Assembly: GCA_947501315.1 (NCBI GenBank)
Contig: CANMXH010000043.1
Coordinates: 1 to 14,021, forward strand
Origin: Caulobacteraceae bacterium
GTDB lineage: Bacteria > Pseudomonadota > Alphaproteobacteria > Caulobacterales > Caulobacteraceae
DNA length: 14,021 nt
Direction: 5' to 3'
This document shows, piece by piece, positions 6,603-13,175 of this stretch. Both the position numbers and the translations under genes were made by a program. The stretch's first letter is position 1. Each line of letters opens with the position of its first letter. The notes beneath the pieces are model-generated. The model ran no database searches, had not been told where the DNA came from, and saw nothing but the letters and a program-made list of their open reading frames with translations.

Positions 6603-7553
6603 TCAGTCGAGGTCGGGCTGTTCCTTTTCGCCGAAAGCACCGCCATGGGATTCGGCCCGGCCGCGCGGGTCCGGGTGGATCAGGACGTCCGCGCGCGGAA
6701 AGACCGCCAGCAGCCGGTTCTCGGCTTCCACGACAATGGCGTGGGCGGCATCCAGGGTCAGGGTCGGCTCAAGGTCGATGTGCATCTGGATCATCATCGA
6801 CGCGCCGGCCATCCGTGTACGCAGCTGGTGTACGCCCGAGATGCGGGGATCCGCCAGGACGGCGGTAGTGATGGCGATGCGGTCGGCGTCGGGTACCGCC
6901 CGGTCAACCAGATGGTCGGACGCGGTTCTCAGGACGGCCAGTGCCCCCCAGAACAGCCAGACCGCGACGACCAGGCCCGCTGCCGCATCAAGACCGGGCG
7001 CGGCCAGGAAGGAGCCGGAGATCACGCCGATCAGGACCACACCATTGGCCGCCAGGTCGCCGGCGTAATGGGCGCGATCGGCGGCGACCGCCATCGAGCC
7101 GCTCTGGCGCATGGCACGGCCCTGCATCCAGACGAGCCATCCCGTCAGGGCGATCGAGATCAGTATGACCAGAACGCCCGAATAGCCGGAGACGACAGGC
7201 CGGGGGTCGAGCATGCGCTGGACGGCTTCCCAGCCGATGAAAAGGGCTGAGGCGAAGACCAGACCGGCCTGAACCAGCGCGGCCAGGGCCTCGCCCTTTC
7301 CATGACCGTAGCGGTGGTCCTCGTCGGACGGCATGGCGGCCCAGCGCACGGCAAAGAACACCCCGAGGGACGCCAGCAGATCCAGCGCAGAATCAGCCAG
7401 CGAGGCCAGGATCGATACCGAGCCGGAGGCCCCGAGGGCAAAGGCCTTGAGAACGATCAGCAACACCGCGACACCCACGGACAGGCGGGTAACGGCGCGG
7501 GTCGCGGCATGACCCTCGGCGTGGATATCGATGGGTGAGGCGGCGGACGTCAT
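6603..7553 (-). CDS. cation diffusion facilitator, FieF/YiiP-like divalent metal exporter
   Basis: The product is 316 residues with six predicted membrane segments between about 23 and 215 and a cytoplasmic C-terminal domain. It should export Zn2+, Fe2+ or a similar ion in exchange for protons. The transport site is complete: Asp54 and Asp58 in SLADSALDLLAS plus His162 and Asp166 in RAHYAGDLAAN, the D-D-H-D pattern of zinc-type CDFs. Asp77, His80 and His84 in PSDEDHRYGHGKGE match the second YiiP site. The C-terminal domain keeps MHIDLEP and LIHPDP. The ion cannot be fixed from sequence. The start has AAGG five bases ahead of the ATG. It lies upstream of the probable fzlA and is divergent from the HTH/citrate-synthase-like gene across 135 bp, where the minus strand has a perfect TTGACA (7602-7597) without a clear -10. 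Confidence 0.93.
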   Translation of the reverse strand: MTSAASPIDIHAEGHAATRAVTRLSVGVAVLLIVLKAFALGASGSVSILASLADSALDLLASLGVFFAVRWAAMPSDEDHRYGHGKGEALAALVQAGLVFASALFIGWEAVQRMLDPRPVVSGYSGVLVILISIALTGWLVWMQGRAMRQSGSMAVAADRAHYAGDLAANGVVLIGVISGSFLAAPGLDAAAGLVVAVWLFWGALAVLRTASDHLVDRAVPDADRIAITTAVLADPRISGVHQLRTRMAGASMMIQMHIDLEPTLTLDAAHAIVVEAENRLLAVFPRADVLIHPDPRGRAESHGGAFGEKEQPDLD

Positions 7554-7688
7554 GGCCGCCTTGTCGCGGAAAGCCCGTCCCGTGCCAAGGCCGGTCTGTC
7601 AAGACTGTTAGGGGGATCGTCACGAAACGGCCTCATGCTGGCGTTCCGATAGGGGACGGAGCCTTGGGCTCCCCGCGGAGGTTGCGAC

Positions 7689-8873
7689 TTGGAGCGTGTC
7701 GACCCGGCCATGGAAGCCGTCCGCTGGATTGGACGTTGCGAGGCGCTGGCCCGGCTCGGGGTCAAGACCCAGACCCTCTATGCCTATGTCAGCCGTGGCC
7801 GGATCGCGGCCAGACCGGACCCGTCAGATCCGCGGCGCAGCCTCTATGCCGTTCAGGATATCGCCCGTCTGAACGGCGAAATCGTTGATGATGAGGTGCA
7901 GGCAGCACAGCGCCGCATCCCCCGGATGGCCAGTCGGGGCGAGGCCGAGGTCTCATCGTCCCTGACGGTGATCGACGGCGGGCGGCTGTTCTATCGTGGG
8001 CTGGATGCTGTCCAGCTGGCCGAGACGGCGACGCTGGAAGACGTGGCCCGGCGGCTTTGGGACGCCCGATCTGCCAACCCTTTCGCCGAAATCCGGCCGC
8101 GCGTTGGTGCCGTGGGCGGCGGGTCGATCCGGGCGCGGTTGTTTGCCGCCCTCGCGCGCCGCGCCGAGGAGGACGCCGATCCCAAGGTGCGCACCGTCGA
8201 GGACCTGCGGCTGGAATGCGCCCGGGTACTGGACGAGGCGGTGGATGCCGCAGCCGGCTCGGGGCCCCGCCTGTTCCTGCACCAGCGGCTGGCCCGGTCC
8301 TGGAAGACGCCGGACCGCGACGCCCACCTGATCCGTCGCGCTCTTGTGTTGTCAGCGGACCACGAGATGAACGCCTCGGTACTGGCGACCCGGGCGGCGG
8401 TCAGCGGCGGCGCTGCCCCCGCTGCAGCAGCCTTCTCCGGACTGTTGACCCTGAGCGGGTCCGAGGCGATGGCCGAGCTGGTACGGGCATCGGATTGGGT
8501 GGTGGCTGTGCGCCGCCAGGCCACGGACGCCGCGCGTCGGGCCCATGCCGCCGGAGGACTGGCCGGTTTCGGCAGCGCTGACTACCCCGCCGGCGATCCA
8601 CGCGCCGTCGCGCTGATCAGCGCGGCGGATCTGCCGTCTGACCTGTCCCGCGCCGTGCAGGAGGGCGAAGCTGCCACCGGGCAGCCGGCCAATTTCGGCC
8701 TGGCGCTGGCGGTCATCGCCCGTCGCCTCGAACTGCCCCGCGACGCCGCCCGGGACCTGCTGCTGCTGGGCCGTCTGGCCGGCTTGCTGGGTCATGCGCT
8801 GGATCAGGCGACGAATGGCTCGCCTATCAGGGCGCGGCTGCGCTATGTGGGACCCGAACCGGGCGCGCATTGA
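7689..8873 (+). CDS. HTH domain fused to a degenerate citrate-synthase-like domain
   Basis: The product is 394 residues. Residues about 12-62 (WIGRCEALARLGVKTQTLYA, then VSRGRIAARPDPSDPRRSLY) form an excisionase/MerR-like winged helix. From about 90 on it follows the citrate synthase fold: IDGGRLFYRGLDAVQLAE, SADHEMNASVLATRAAVSGG with the first catalytic His at 225, and YPAGDPRA (299-306). The remaining active site is missing. The G-P-x-H-G-G loop with the second His is replaced by GLLTLSGSEA (251-260), the catalytic Asp position before Phe reads Asn335 (PANFG), and the GFGH His is Ser296. It is therefore unlikely to make citrate and may bind a related ligand to control DNA binding (inference). 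The TTG start at 7689 is well supported by GGAGG at 7677-7681, seven bases upstream; ATG 7710 is not. uppP starts 25 bp after its stop. Confidence 0.85.
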   Translation: MERVDPAMEAVRWIGRCEALARLGVKTQTLYAYVSRGRIAARPDPSDPRRSLYAVQDIARLNGEIVDDEVQAAQRRIPRMASRGEAEVSSSLTVIDGGRLFYRGLDAVQLAETATLEDVARRLWDARSANPFAEIRPRVGAVGGGSIRARLFAALARRAEEDADPKVRTVEDLRLECARVLDEAVDAAAGSGPRLFLHQRLARSWKTPDRDAHLIRRALVLSADHEMNASVLATRAAVSGGAAPAAAAFSGLLTLSGSEAMAELVRASDWVVAVRRQATDAARRAHAAGGLAGFGSADYPAGDPRAVALISAADLPSDLSRAVQEGEAATGQPANFGLALAVIARRLELPRDAARDLLLLGRLAGLLGHALDQATNGSPIRARLRYVGPEPGAH

Positions 8874-8898
8874 CGGCCCTTGGACATCGGGGGCGTGC

Positions 8899-9756
8899 GT
8901 GGCGGACTGGATTGCGGCAATCATTCTCGGGCTCGTCGAGGGGCTGACGGAGTTCATTCCGGTATCGTCGACCGGCCATCTGCTGCTGGCCAAGGAAGCC
9001 CTCGGCCTGCCCAATACGCCCTGGGACACCTTCATCGTGATGATCCAGCTGGGCGCGATCCTGGCCGTGGTCGCCGTATATTTCGCCAGGCTGTGGAAGG
9101 TGTTGCTGGGTTTGCCGGGCAAGGATCCCGCCGCGCGGCGGTTCGCCATTTCCGTCCTTCTGGCCTTCTTCCCTTCGGCGCTGCTGGGCCTGCTGTTTCA
9201 CGACTTCATCAAGGACGTGCTTTTCAACACCACGATCGTCTGCGTGACGCTGATTGTCGGCGGGATCGCCCTGATCGTGCTGGAACGCTGGTCCGATGCC
9301 GGCACCATGGGTCTGAGACGCGTGGTCAGGGACGGGGTCGAGACCCTCGAACAGCGCGACCTGGCCGAGGACTCCATGAAGCTGTCATGGAAGACGGCGC
9401 TGGGCATCGGCCTGTGGCAATGTCTGTCGATCATTCCGGGCGTATCGCGCAGCGGCGCGACGATCGTCGGGGGCCTGCTGCTGGGTGTCGACAAGAAGGC
9501 CGCCGCAGAGTTTTCGTTCTTTCTGGCCATTCCCACCATGGTCGGCGCGTTCGCCCTGGACTTCTGGGAGAGTCGCGAGATGATCACGAACGACGTCGCC
9601 GGCCTGATCGGGATCGGCTTCGTGGTATCCTTCATCAGCGGCCTGTTTGTCGTCCGCTTCCTGGTGGATTTCGTCGGCCGCTTCGGTTTCGCCCCTTTCT
9701 CGGCCTGGCGCATCCTGGTCGGCACCGTCGGTCTGCTGGCGATCTGGCTCTACTGA
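8899..9756 (+). CDS. uppP: undecaprenyl-diphosphatase (bacitracin resistance protein)
   Basis: The BacA/UppP integral membrane enzyme removes a phosphate from undecaprenyl diphosphate on the periplasmic side, recycling the lipid carrier for peptidoglycan and other envelope polymers. The 285-residue product has the first signature EGLTEFIPVSSTGH (14-27, with Glu14, Glu18 and His27) and the second, PGVSRSG (180-186), whose Arg184 matches the essential Arg of E. coli. The rest is about eight hydrophobic segments. The GTG at 8899 gives the usual family N-terminus (ADWIAAIILGLVEG) and has GGGGG five bases upstream; an in-frame ATG at 8845 would add 18 atypical residues inside the preceding gene. 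It is probably co-transcribed with the upstream HTH protein gene and ends at the terminator at 9889-9910. Confidence 0.95.
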   Translation: MADWIAAIILGLVEGLTEFIPVSSTGHLLLAKEALGLPNTPWDTFIVMIQLGAILAVVAVYFARLWKVLLGLPGKDPAARRFAISVLLAFFPSALLGLLFHDFIKDVLFNTTIVCVTLIVGGIALIVLERWSDAGTMGLRRVVRDGVETLEQRDLAEDSMKLSWKTALGIGLWQCLSIIPGVSRSGATIVGGLLLGVDKKAAAEFSFFLAIPTMVGAFALDFWESREMITNDVAGLIGIGFVVSFISGLFVVRFLVDFVGRFGFAPFSAWRILVGTVGLLAIWLY

Positions 9757-9799
9757 GTGAGTCCGGCGCTGACGGTCGGCGTGCGGTGGCCGGGAAGCT

Positions 9800-9989
9800 C
9801 ATCACAACCTACACAACGGAGGGCACAGCGGACACGACGGGACCGGGGATGCTTCCGGGTTCCTGTCGTCTTCCGCGCGACCTGAAACTGCGGCGTTCGC
9901 CGCATTTTTTCGATCGGCGGCAAGTGCGGGCCTGTCAGCCTCTCAGGACCCGTTGTGTCCGTCGTGACCCCGTTGTGTTCGTTGTGGTG
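9800..9989. repeat. imperfect inverted-arm element between two convergent genes
   Basis: The left arm (9800-9844) and the reverse complement of the right arm (9946-9989) match at about 36 of 44 positions with a one-base gap; several mismatches would be G-U pairs in RNA. Each arm holds two copies of a 17-base unit close to CACAACGGACACAACGG, itself built from a 9-base CACAACGGA period: 9803-9819, 9824-9840, and on the minus strand 9986-9970 and 9966-9950. The 101 bases between the arms carry the uppP terminator. No transposase is present and I saw no clear target-site duplication. Possible readings are a MITE or REP-type palindrome, a large transcription-end hairpin, or paired binding sites. 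It fills most of the 273-bp gap 9757-10029; otherwise I see no gene there. Confidence 0.75.
9889..9910 (+). terminator. rho-independent terminator of uppP
   Basis: The stem TGCGGC (9889-9894) pairs with GCCGCA (9899-9904) around a GTTC loop and is followed at once by six T residues (9905-9910), a canonical intrinsic terminator 132 bp after the uppP stop. On the minus strand the stem is followed only by GTTTC, so it may also slow readthrough from the convergent gene at 10030-11001, though less well. Confidence 0.85.
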
Positions 9990-10010
9990 AACCCCAGCGG
10001 TCAGCAGCGC

Positions 10011-10034
10011 AGGCCTCAGGCCTCAGGCGTCAGG
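10011..10034. repeat. short tandem repeat at the 3' end of the NDUFA9-like gene
   Basis: There are two perfect AGGCCTC units (10011-10017 and 10018-10024), then AGGCGTC (10025-10031) and a partial AGG. The run covers the stop codon of the minus-strand gene (10030-10032). It looks like slippage-type expansion. In-frame effects would be limited to sequence at and beyond the stop. Confidence 0.65.
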
Positions 10035-11001
10035 TCGCCGGGGCTTCTGCGAACTGTCCGCCGCGCCGGTAGCGCCAGAGGTAGGACGGAGCGATGGCCT
10101 CGATGCCGGTCGGCTCGATGCCCAGCGCCGCCAGACCCTCGGCACCGTCGGCGACGACGTTGTCGCTCTCCAGCAGGGTCACCTGGTCGCGGGTCAGCAC
10201 CGGGGCGATGCCGACCATGGTGGTCAGCTGGGCCATTGAGCCGATGGCGCGGGCTGCGAAGAAGGGCAGGGGAACCAGGACAAAGGCCCGATAGGTCTCG
10301 CGCCGGATCAGTTTCAGCACGTCCTCGAAGGTCATGACGGCCGGGCCGCCCAGTTCAAAGGTGCGGCCTGCCGCCTCGGGGGACACGGTCGCGCGGGCGA
10401 TGGCCTCGGCCACATCGGCGACATAGACCGGCTGGAATTTCGTCTGGCCGCCGCCGATCAGCGGCAGGGCCGGGGCCATGGAGGCCAGGGCGGCGAAACG
10501 GTTCAGGAAGTCGTCACCGGCACCGAAGACGATCGACGGCCGGATCACCACGGCGTCCGGCTTGATCTCGCGCACCGCCATCTCGGCCGCGGCCTTGGAC
10601 AGGGCGTAGTCAGAGCGGCTTTCCGGGCTGGCACCGATGGCCGAGACCTGGACCAGACGGCCGACACCACCGGCAGCGCAGGCCTCGGCGATGTTGCGCG
10701 AGGCGTCGACATGCAGGCTCTGGAAGGTGCGACGTCCGGATTCATACAGGATGCCGACCAGATTGATCGCAGCGTCCGCACCCCGCAGGGCCGCAGCAAC
10801 TTCTTCCGGCCGGGTCACGTCGCAGCGGACCGACTGCAACTGGCCGACCGTGCCGGAGGTCTGCAGCTTCCAGGCGAGGTCGGGACGGCGGCAGGCGATG
10901 CGCACCCGCCAGCCGCGTTTGGCCAGCGCCTGCACCACCTGGCTGCCGACGAAACCGGAGCCGCCGAAGACGGTGACAAGGCCGGGGGCGACTTCGTTCA
11001 T
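10030..11001 (-). CDS. complex I NDUFA9 subunit family protein (atypical SDR, NAD(P)H-binding)
   Basis: The product is 323 residues with a Rossmann start TVFGGSGFVGSQVVQALAKR (glycine motif 13-19), AINLVGILYE (78-87), VSAIGA (119-124) and a YALSK motif (Tyr132, Lys136) like that of extended SDRs. It also has VIRPSIVFGAGDDFLNRF and the substrate-side FQPVYVADVAEAI (189-201). This matches the bacterial relatives of mitochondrial complex I subunit NDUFA9, which bind a nucleotide and help build or stabilise complex I without taking part in electron transfer. An NAD-dependent epimerase-type enzyme is the alternative reading. GGAG lies six bases before ATG 11001; the longer reading to 11028 has no such support. 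It converges on uppP, a neighbourhood I recall from other Alphaproteobacteria. The intergenic tail carries the inverted-arm element. Confidence 0.88.
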   Translation of the reverse strand: MNEVAPGLVTVFGGSGFVGSQVVQALAKRGWRVRIACRRPDLAWKLQTSGTVGQLQSVRCDVTRPEEVAAALRGADAAINLVGILYESGRRTFQSLHVDASRNIAEACAAGGVGRLVQVSAIGASPESRSDYALSKAAAEMAVREIKPDAVVIRPSIVFGAGDDFLNRFAALASMAPALPLIGGGQTKFQPVYVADVAEAIARATVSPEAAGRTFELGGPAVMTFEDVLKLIRRETYRAFVLVPLPFFAARAIGSMAQLTTMVGIAPVLTRDQVTLLESDNVVADGAEGLAALGIEPTGIEAIAPSYLWRYRRGGQFAEAPAT

Positions 11002-11102
11002 GACGGGCTCCAATGGGCGACGGTGCAAGGCGCAAGAGCCTCGACGCGCCGGGGATTAGACGATGGCCGCAGCCCTCGCAACGCAAAGGCCGCAAATCCC
11101 TG

Positions 11103-11131
11103 TTGACCGGCCCCGGACCCTGCCTTAAGGG
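11103..11131 (+). promoter_or_regulatory. candidate promoter for tRNA-Leu, with overlapping hairpin
   Basis: TTGACC (11103-11108), a 17-base spacer and TAAGGG (11126-11131) lie about 45 bases upstream of the mature tRNA. A perfect 7-bp hairpin (GGACCCT at 11115-11121 with AGGGTCC at 11128-11134) overlaps the -10. The -35 is good and the -10 poor, so the call is tentative. Confidence 0.3.
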
Positions 11132-11175
11132 TCCGCGCCTTCCGGACGAAACGTGTGCAAACGCAAGACGTCTGG

Positions 11176-11262
<87 letters not shown>

Positions 11263-11270
11263 GTATTCTG

Positions 11271-11307
11271 AACGGCGTCGCGCTTCGGTGCGGCGCCGTT
11301 TGTTTTT
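11271..11307 (+). terminator. strong rho-independent terminator after tRNA-Leu
   Basis: A 13-bp stem (AACGGCG at 11271-11277 with CGCCGTT at 11294-11300, plus six inner pairs, two of them G-U) closes on a C(TTCG)G tetraloop at 11283-11288, one of the most stable RNA loops. TGTTTTT follows at 11301-11307. It begins nine bases after the tRNA and separates it from nrnC. Confidence 0.92.
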
Positions 11308-11381
11308 GGGCCATGGTTGCCTATCGCCTCGCGCGCGGCGCTCGGCTAGTTGAGGAGCCAGACTTCCGCGAGACTGTCCGC

Positions 11382-11996
11382 ATGACGATCCATTTCCACG
11401 AAGGCGACCTGCCCGACGGCCTTGATCTCGGCCCCGAGGTCGCCATCGATTCCGAGACCATGGGGCTGCGCTTCCGGCGTGATCCCCTGTGTGTGGTGCA
11501 GCTGTCGGCGGGCGACGGCGACGCCCATGTCGTGCGCATGAACCGCCCGGGCTATGACTGCCCGAATCTCAAACGCCTGCTGACCGATCCGAAGGTGTTG
11601 AAGCTGTTCCATTTCGGCCGGTTCGACATCGGCATGTTCCAGCTGCATCTGGGGGTCGAGACCCGCCCCGTCTATTGCACCAAGATCGCCTCGAAACTGG
11701 CCCGCACCTACACCGACCGCCACGGCCTCAAGGATGTGGTGCGCGAACTGGTCGGGGTCGATCTGTCCAAGGCCCAGCAGTCCAGCGACTGGGGTGCAGA
11801 CGAGCTTTCGCCTGCCCAGCTGGAATACGCCGCCTCCGACGTCCTCTATCTGCACGCCGCCAGGGTCCGGCTGGACGAGATGCTGGCGCGCGAGGGCCGG
11901 ACCGAACTGGCCCGCCAGTGTTTCGACTTCCTGCCCACCCGCGCGGCGCTGGACCTGGCCGGCTGGGACGAGATGGACGTGTTCGCGCACAGCTGA
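11382..11996 (+). CDS. nrnC: NanoRNase C, short RNase D-like 3'-5' exoribonuclease
   Basis: The product is 204 residues, a single DEDDy exonuclease domain without the HRDC domains of E. coli RNase D. Catalytic residues are visible: Asp23 and Glu25 in AIDSETMGL, Asp82 in FHFGRFDIGMF, and Tyr149 and Asp153 in LEYAASDVLYL. Size, the KIASKLARTYTDRHGLKD and QQSSDWGA segments and the end WDEMDVFAHS match my recollection of Bartonella NrnC, an octameric enzyme that degrades very short RNAs down to dinucleotides and stands in for oligoribonuclease Orn in Alphaproteobacteria. ATG 11382 matches the family start (MTxxxHxGDLP). The ribosome binding site is weak, and an upstream in-frame ATG at 11313 would add an atypical extension beside the tRNA terminator. 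Its stop overlaps the lptC start as TGATG. Confidence 0.93.
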   Translation: MTIHFHEGDLPDGLDLGPEVAIDSETMGLRFRRDPLCVVQLSAGDGDAHVVRMNRPGYDCPNLKRLLTDPKVLKLFHFGRFDIGMFQLHLGVETRPVYCTKIASKLARTYTDRHGLKDVVRELVGVDLSKAQQSSDWGADELSPAQLEYAASDVLYLHAARVRLDEMLAREGRTELARQCFDFLPTRAALDLAGWDEMDVFAHS

Positions 11997-12652
11997 TGAC
12001 TGATCCCGCCGACATCCATGCGCATCAGGACGAGGCCCGCGTCGCCGCGACAGCCCGGGCCTTCCGCGCGCGGTCGCGGCGGGTGCAGCTGCTGCGCCGG
12101 GTGCTGCCGGTAGCGATCATTCTGCTGGCCGGCGGCACGGTCGGCTGGATCGTGCTGCGCAGCGTCATGTCCGACGTCGAGCGCAAGGCCGGAACCAGCC
12201 GCGAGATCCGCCTTGATGCGCTGAGGTTCCACGGTCAGGACGCCGCGGGCCGCAGCTTCGTTATCGGCGCAGAGGGGGCCGTGCGCGATCCGGACACCGG
12301 CCGTTATCGCCTGATCGGCCCGGCGCTGCGGTTGAACCTCGGCGGCCGCAAGGTGACCACCCTGACCGCCGACGGCGGGGTCTATGACGAGGCCGGCAAG
12401 ACGGTGACCATCGGCCCCAATGTCCGGATTTCCGACGGCGGCTCGGGCTTTACGCTGGTGACGCCCGAGGCGGTGGTCGACACCGCGACCGGCATTGTGA
12501 GCGGGAACCGGGGCGTTCAGGGCTCCGGCCCGCTTGGAACCATCAGCGCTTCGTCCTATGTGATCCGGGAGCAGGGCGGGCGCGTCGAGTTTCGGGGCTC
12601 CGGCGAGAACAAGATAAGCGGCACGATCAACGCCGGAGGGCCGACCCTATGA
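11996..12652 (+). CDS. lptC: LPS export system protein LptC
   Basis: The 218-residue protein is anchored in the inner membrane by one segment at about 36-57 (RVLPVAIILLAGGTVGWIVL) and exposes a periplasmic LptC/OstA-type beta-jellyroll. It receives LPS from LptB2FG and passes it to LptA. The periplasmic part shows repeated strand patterns such as RYRLIGPALRLNLGG, TLTADGGVYDEAGKTVTIG and TPEAVVDTATGIVSGNRGV. The start overlaps the nrnC stop by one base (TGATG) and the end overlaps lptA by four (ATGA), so the genes are probably translationally coupled. Sequence conservation in LptC is low; the call draws on fold pattern plus its position before lptA and lptB. Confidence 0.92.
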   Translation: MTDPADIHAHQDEARVAATARAFRARSRRVQLLRRVLPVAIILLAGGTVGWIVLRSVMSDVERKAGTSREIRLDALRFHGQDAAGRSFVIGAEGAVRDPDTGRYRLIGPALRLNLGGRKVTTLTADGGVYDEAGKTVTIGPNVRISDGGSGFTLVTPEAVVDTATGIVSGNRGVQGSGPLGTISASSYVIREQGGRVEFRGSGENKISGTINAGGPTL

Positions 12653-13155
12653 GCATGACCCGAACCCTGACCATCGCGGCGGCGGCGCTGGCGCTTCTGG
12701 CCCTGCCGACCATCGGCGGTGCCCAAACGACGCCCCAGACCGCGCCCCGGCTGGGCCAGGGGGCCGTCTCCTATGGGGCAGATGCCGGTGAAGCGACGCC
12801 GAACAGCCTGTCGCTGCGCGGCCGGGCCGAAGTCGTGCAGGGACAGAACCGCCTTCGCGCCGACGTCATCAGCGGTTCGGGCGTCAACAGTGAAATCGAC
12901 CGCATCGAGGCCAGCGGCAACGTCTATTTCGTCACCCCGGAACAGACCATCCGGGGGGATCGGGCCGTCTTTACCCTGTCGGACAACGAAGTGGTCATGA
13001 CCGGTGACGTCATCGTGACCCAGGGTGAGAATGTCATGACGGGCGGGCGGCTGACCTACAATACGGCGACCCGGGCAGTCACCATGGCGGGCGGAGCCGG
13101 ATCAAACGGCGGCCGAATCCGTGGCGTCTTCTATCCTGAACGTAGCGGCAACTGA
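12649..13155 (+). CDS. lptA: LPS transport periplasmic protein LptA
   Basis: The product is 168 residues with a Sec signal peptide (MSMTRTLTIAAAALALLALP, cut near Ala25) and an OstA/LptA domain at about 50-160, seen as strands LRGRAEVVQGQNRLRADVIS, IEASGNVYFVTPEQTIRGDR, EVVMTGDVIVTQGENVMTGG and RLTYNTATRAVTM. LptA monomers join into a bridge that carries LPS across the periplasm. The ATG at 12649 overlaps the lptC stop (ATGA) and has GGAGGG at 12635-12640, eight bases away; the ATG at 12655 is less likely. lptB begins about 20 bp downstream. Confidence 0.94.
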   Translation: MSMTRTLTIAAAALALLALPTIGGAQTTPQTAPRLGQGAVSYGADAGEATPNSLSLRGRAEVVQGQNRLRADVISGSGVNSEIDRIEASGNVYFVTPEQTIRGDRAVFTLSDNEVVMTGDVIVTQGENVMTGGRLTYNTATRAVTMAGGAGSNGGRIRGVFYPERSGN

Positions 13156-13175
13156 GCCCCGGCCCGGTCTGACCA

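Noticed and set aside
7569..7602. Full sigma-70 promoter for the metal exporter
   Set aside because: A perfect TTGACA is present on the minus strand, but the bases at the -10 distance are GC-rich and unlike TATAAT.
9803..9986. CRISPR-like array, because of the repeated 17-base units
   Set aside because: There are only four diverged units in two opposite orientations with almost no spacers and no cas genes; an inverted repeat fits better.
8880..10337. 485-codon plus-strand reading frame over uppP, the intergenic gap and the end of the NDUFA9-like gene
   Set aside because: It is a shadow frame of uppP rich in Arg, Gly and Pro, with no domain, and it runs through a terminator and the antisense of a real gene.
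11675..11995. Long plus-strand reading frame extending upstream of lptC inside nrnC
   Set aside because: It is simply the lptC frame continuing open through the GC-rich nrnC coding region. The ATG at 11996 starts a normal LptC with its membrane anchor.
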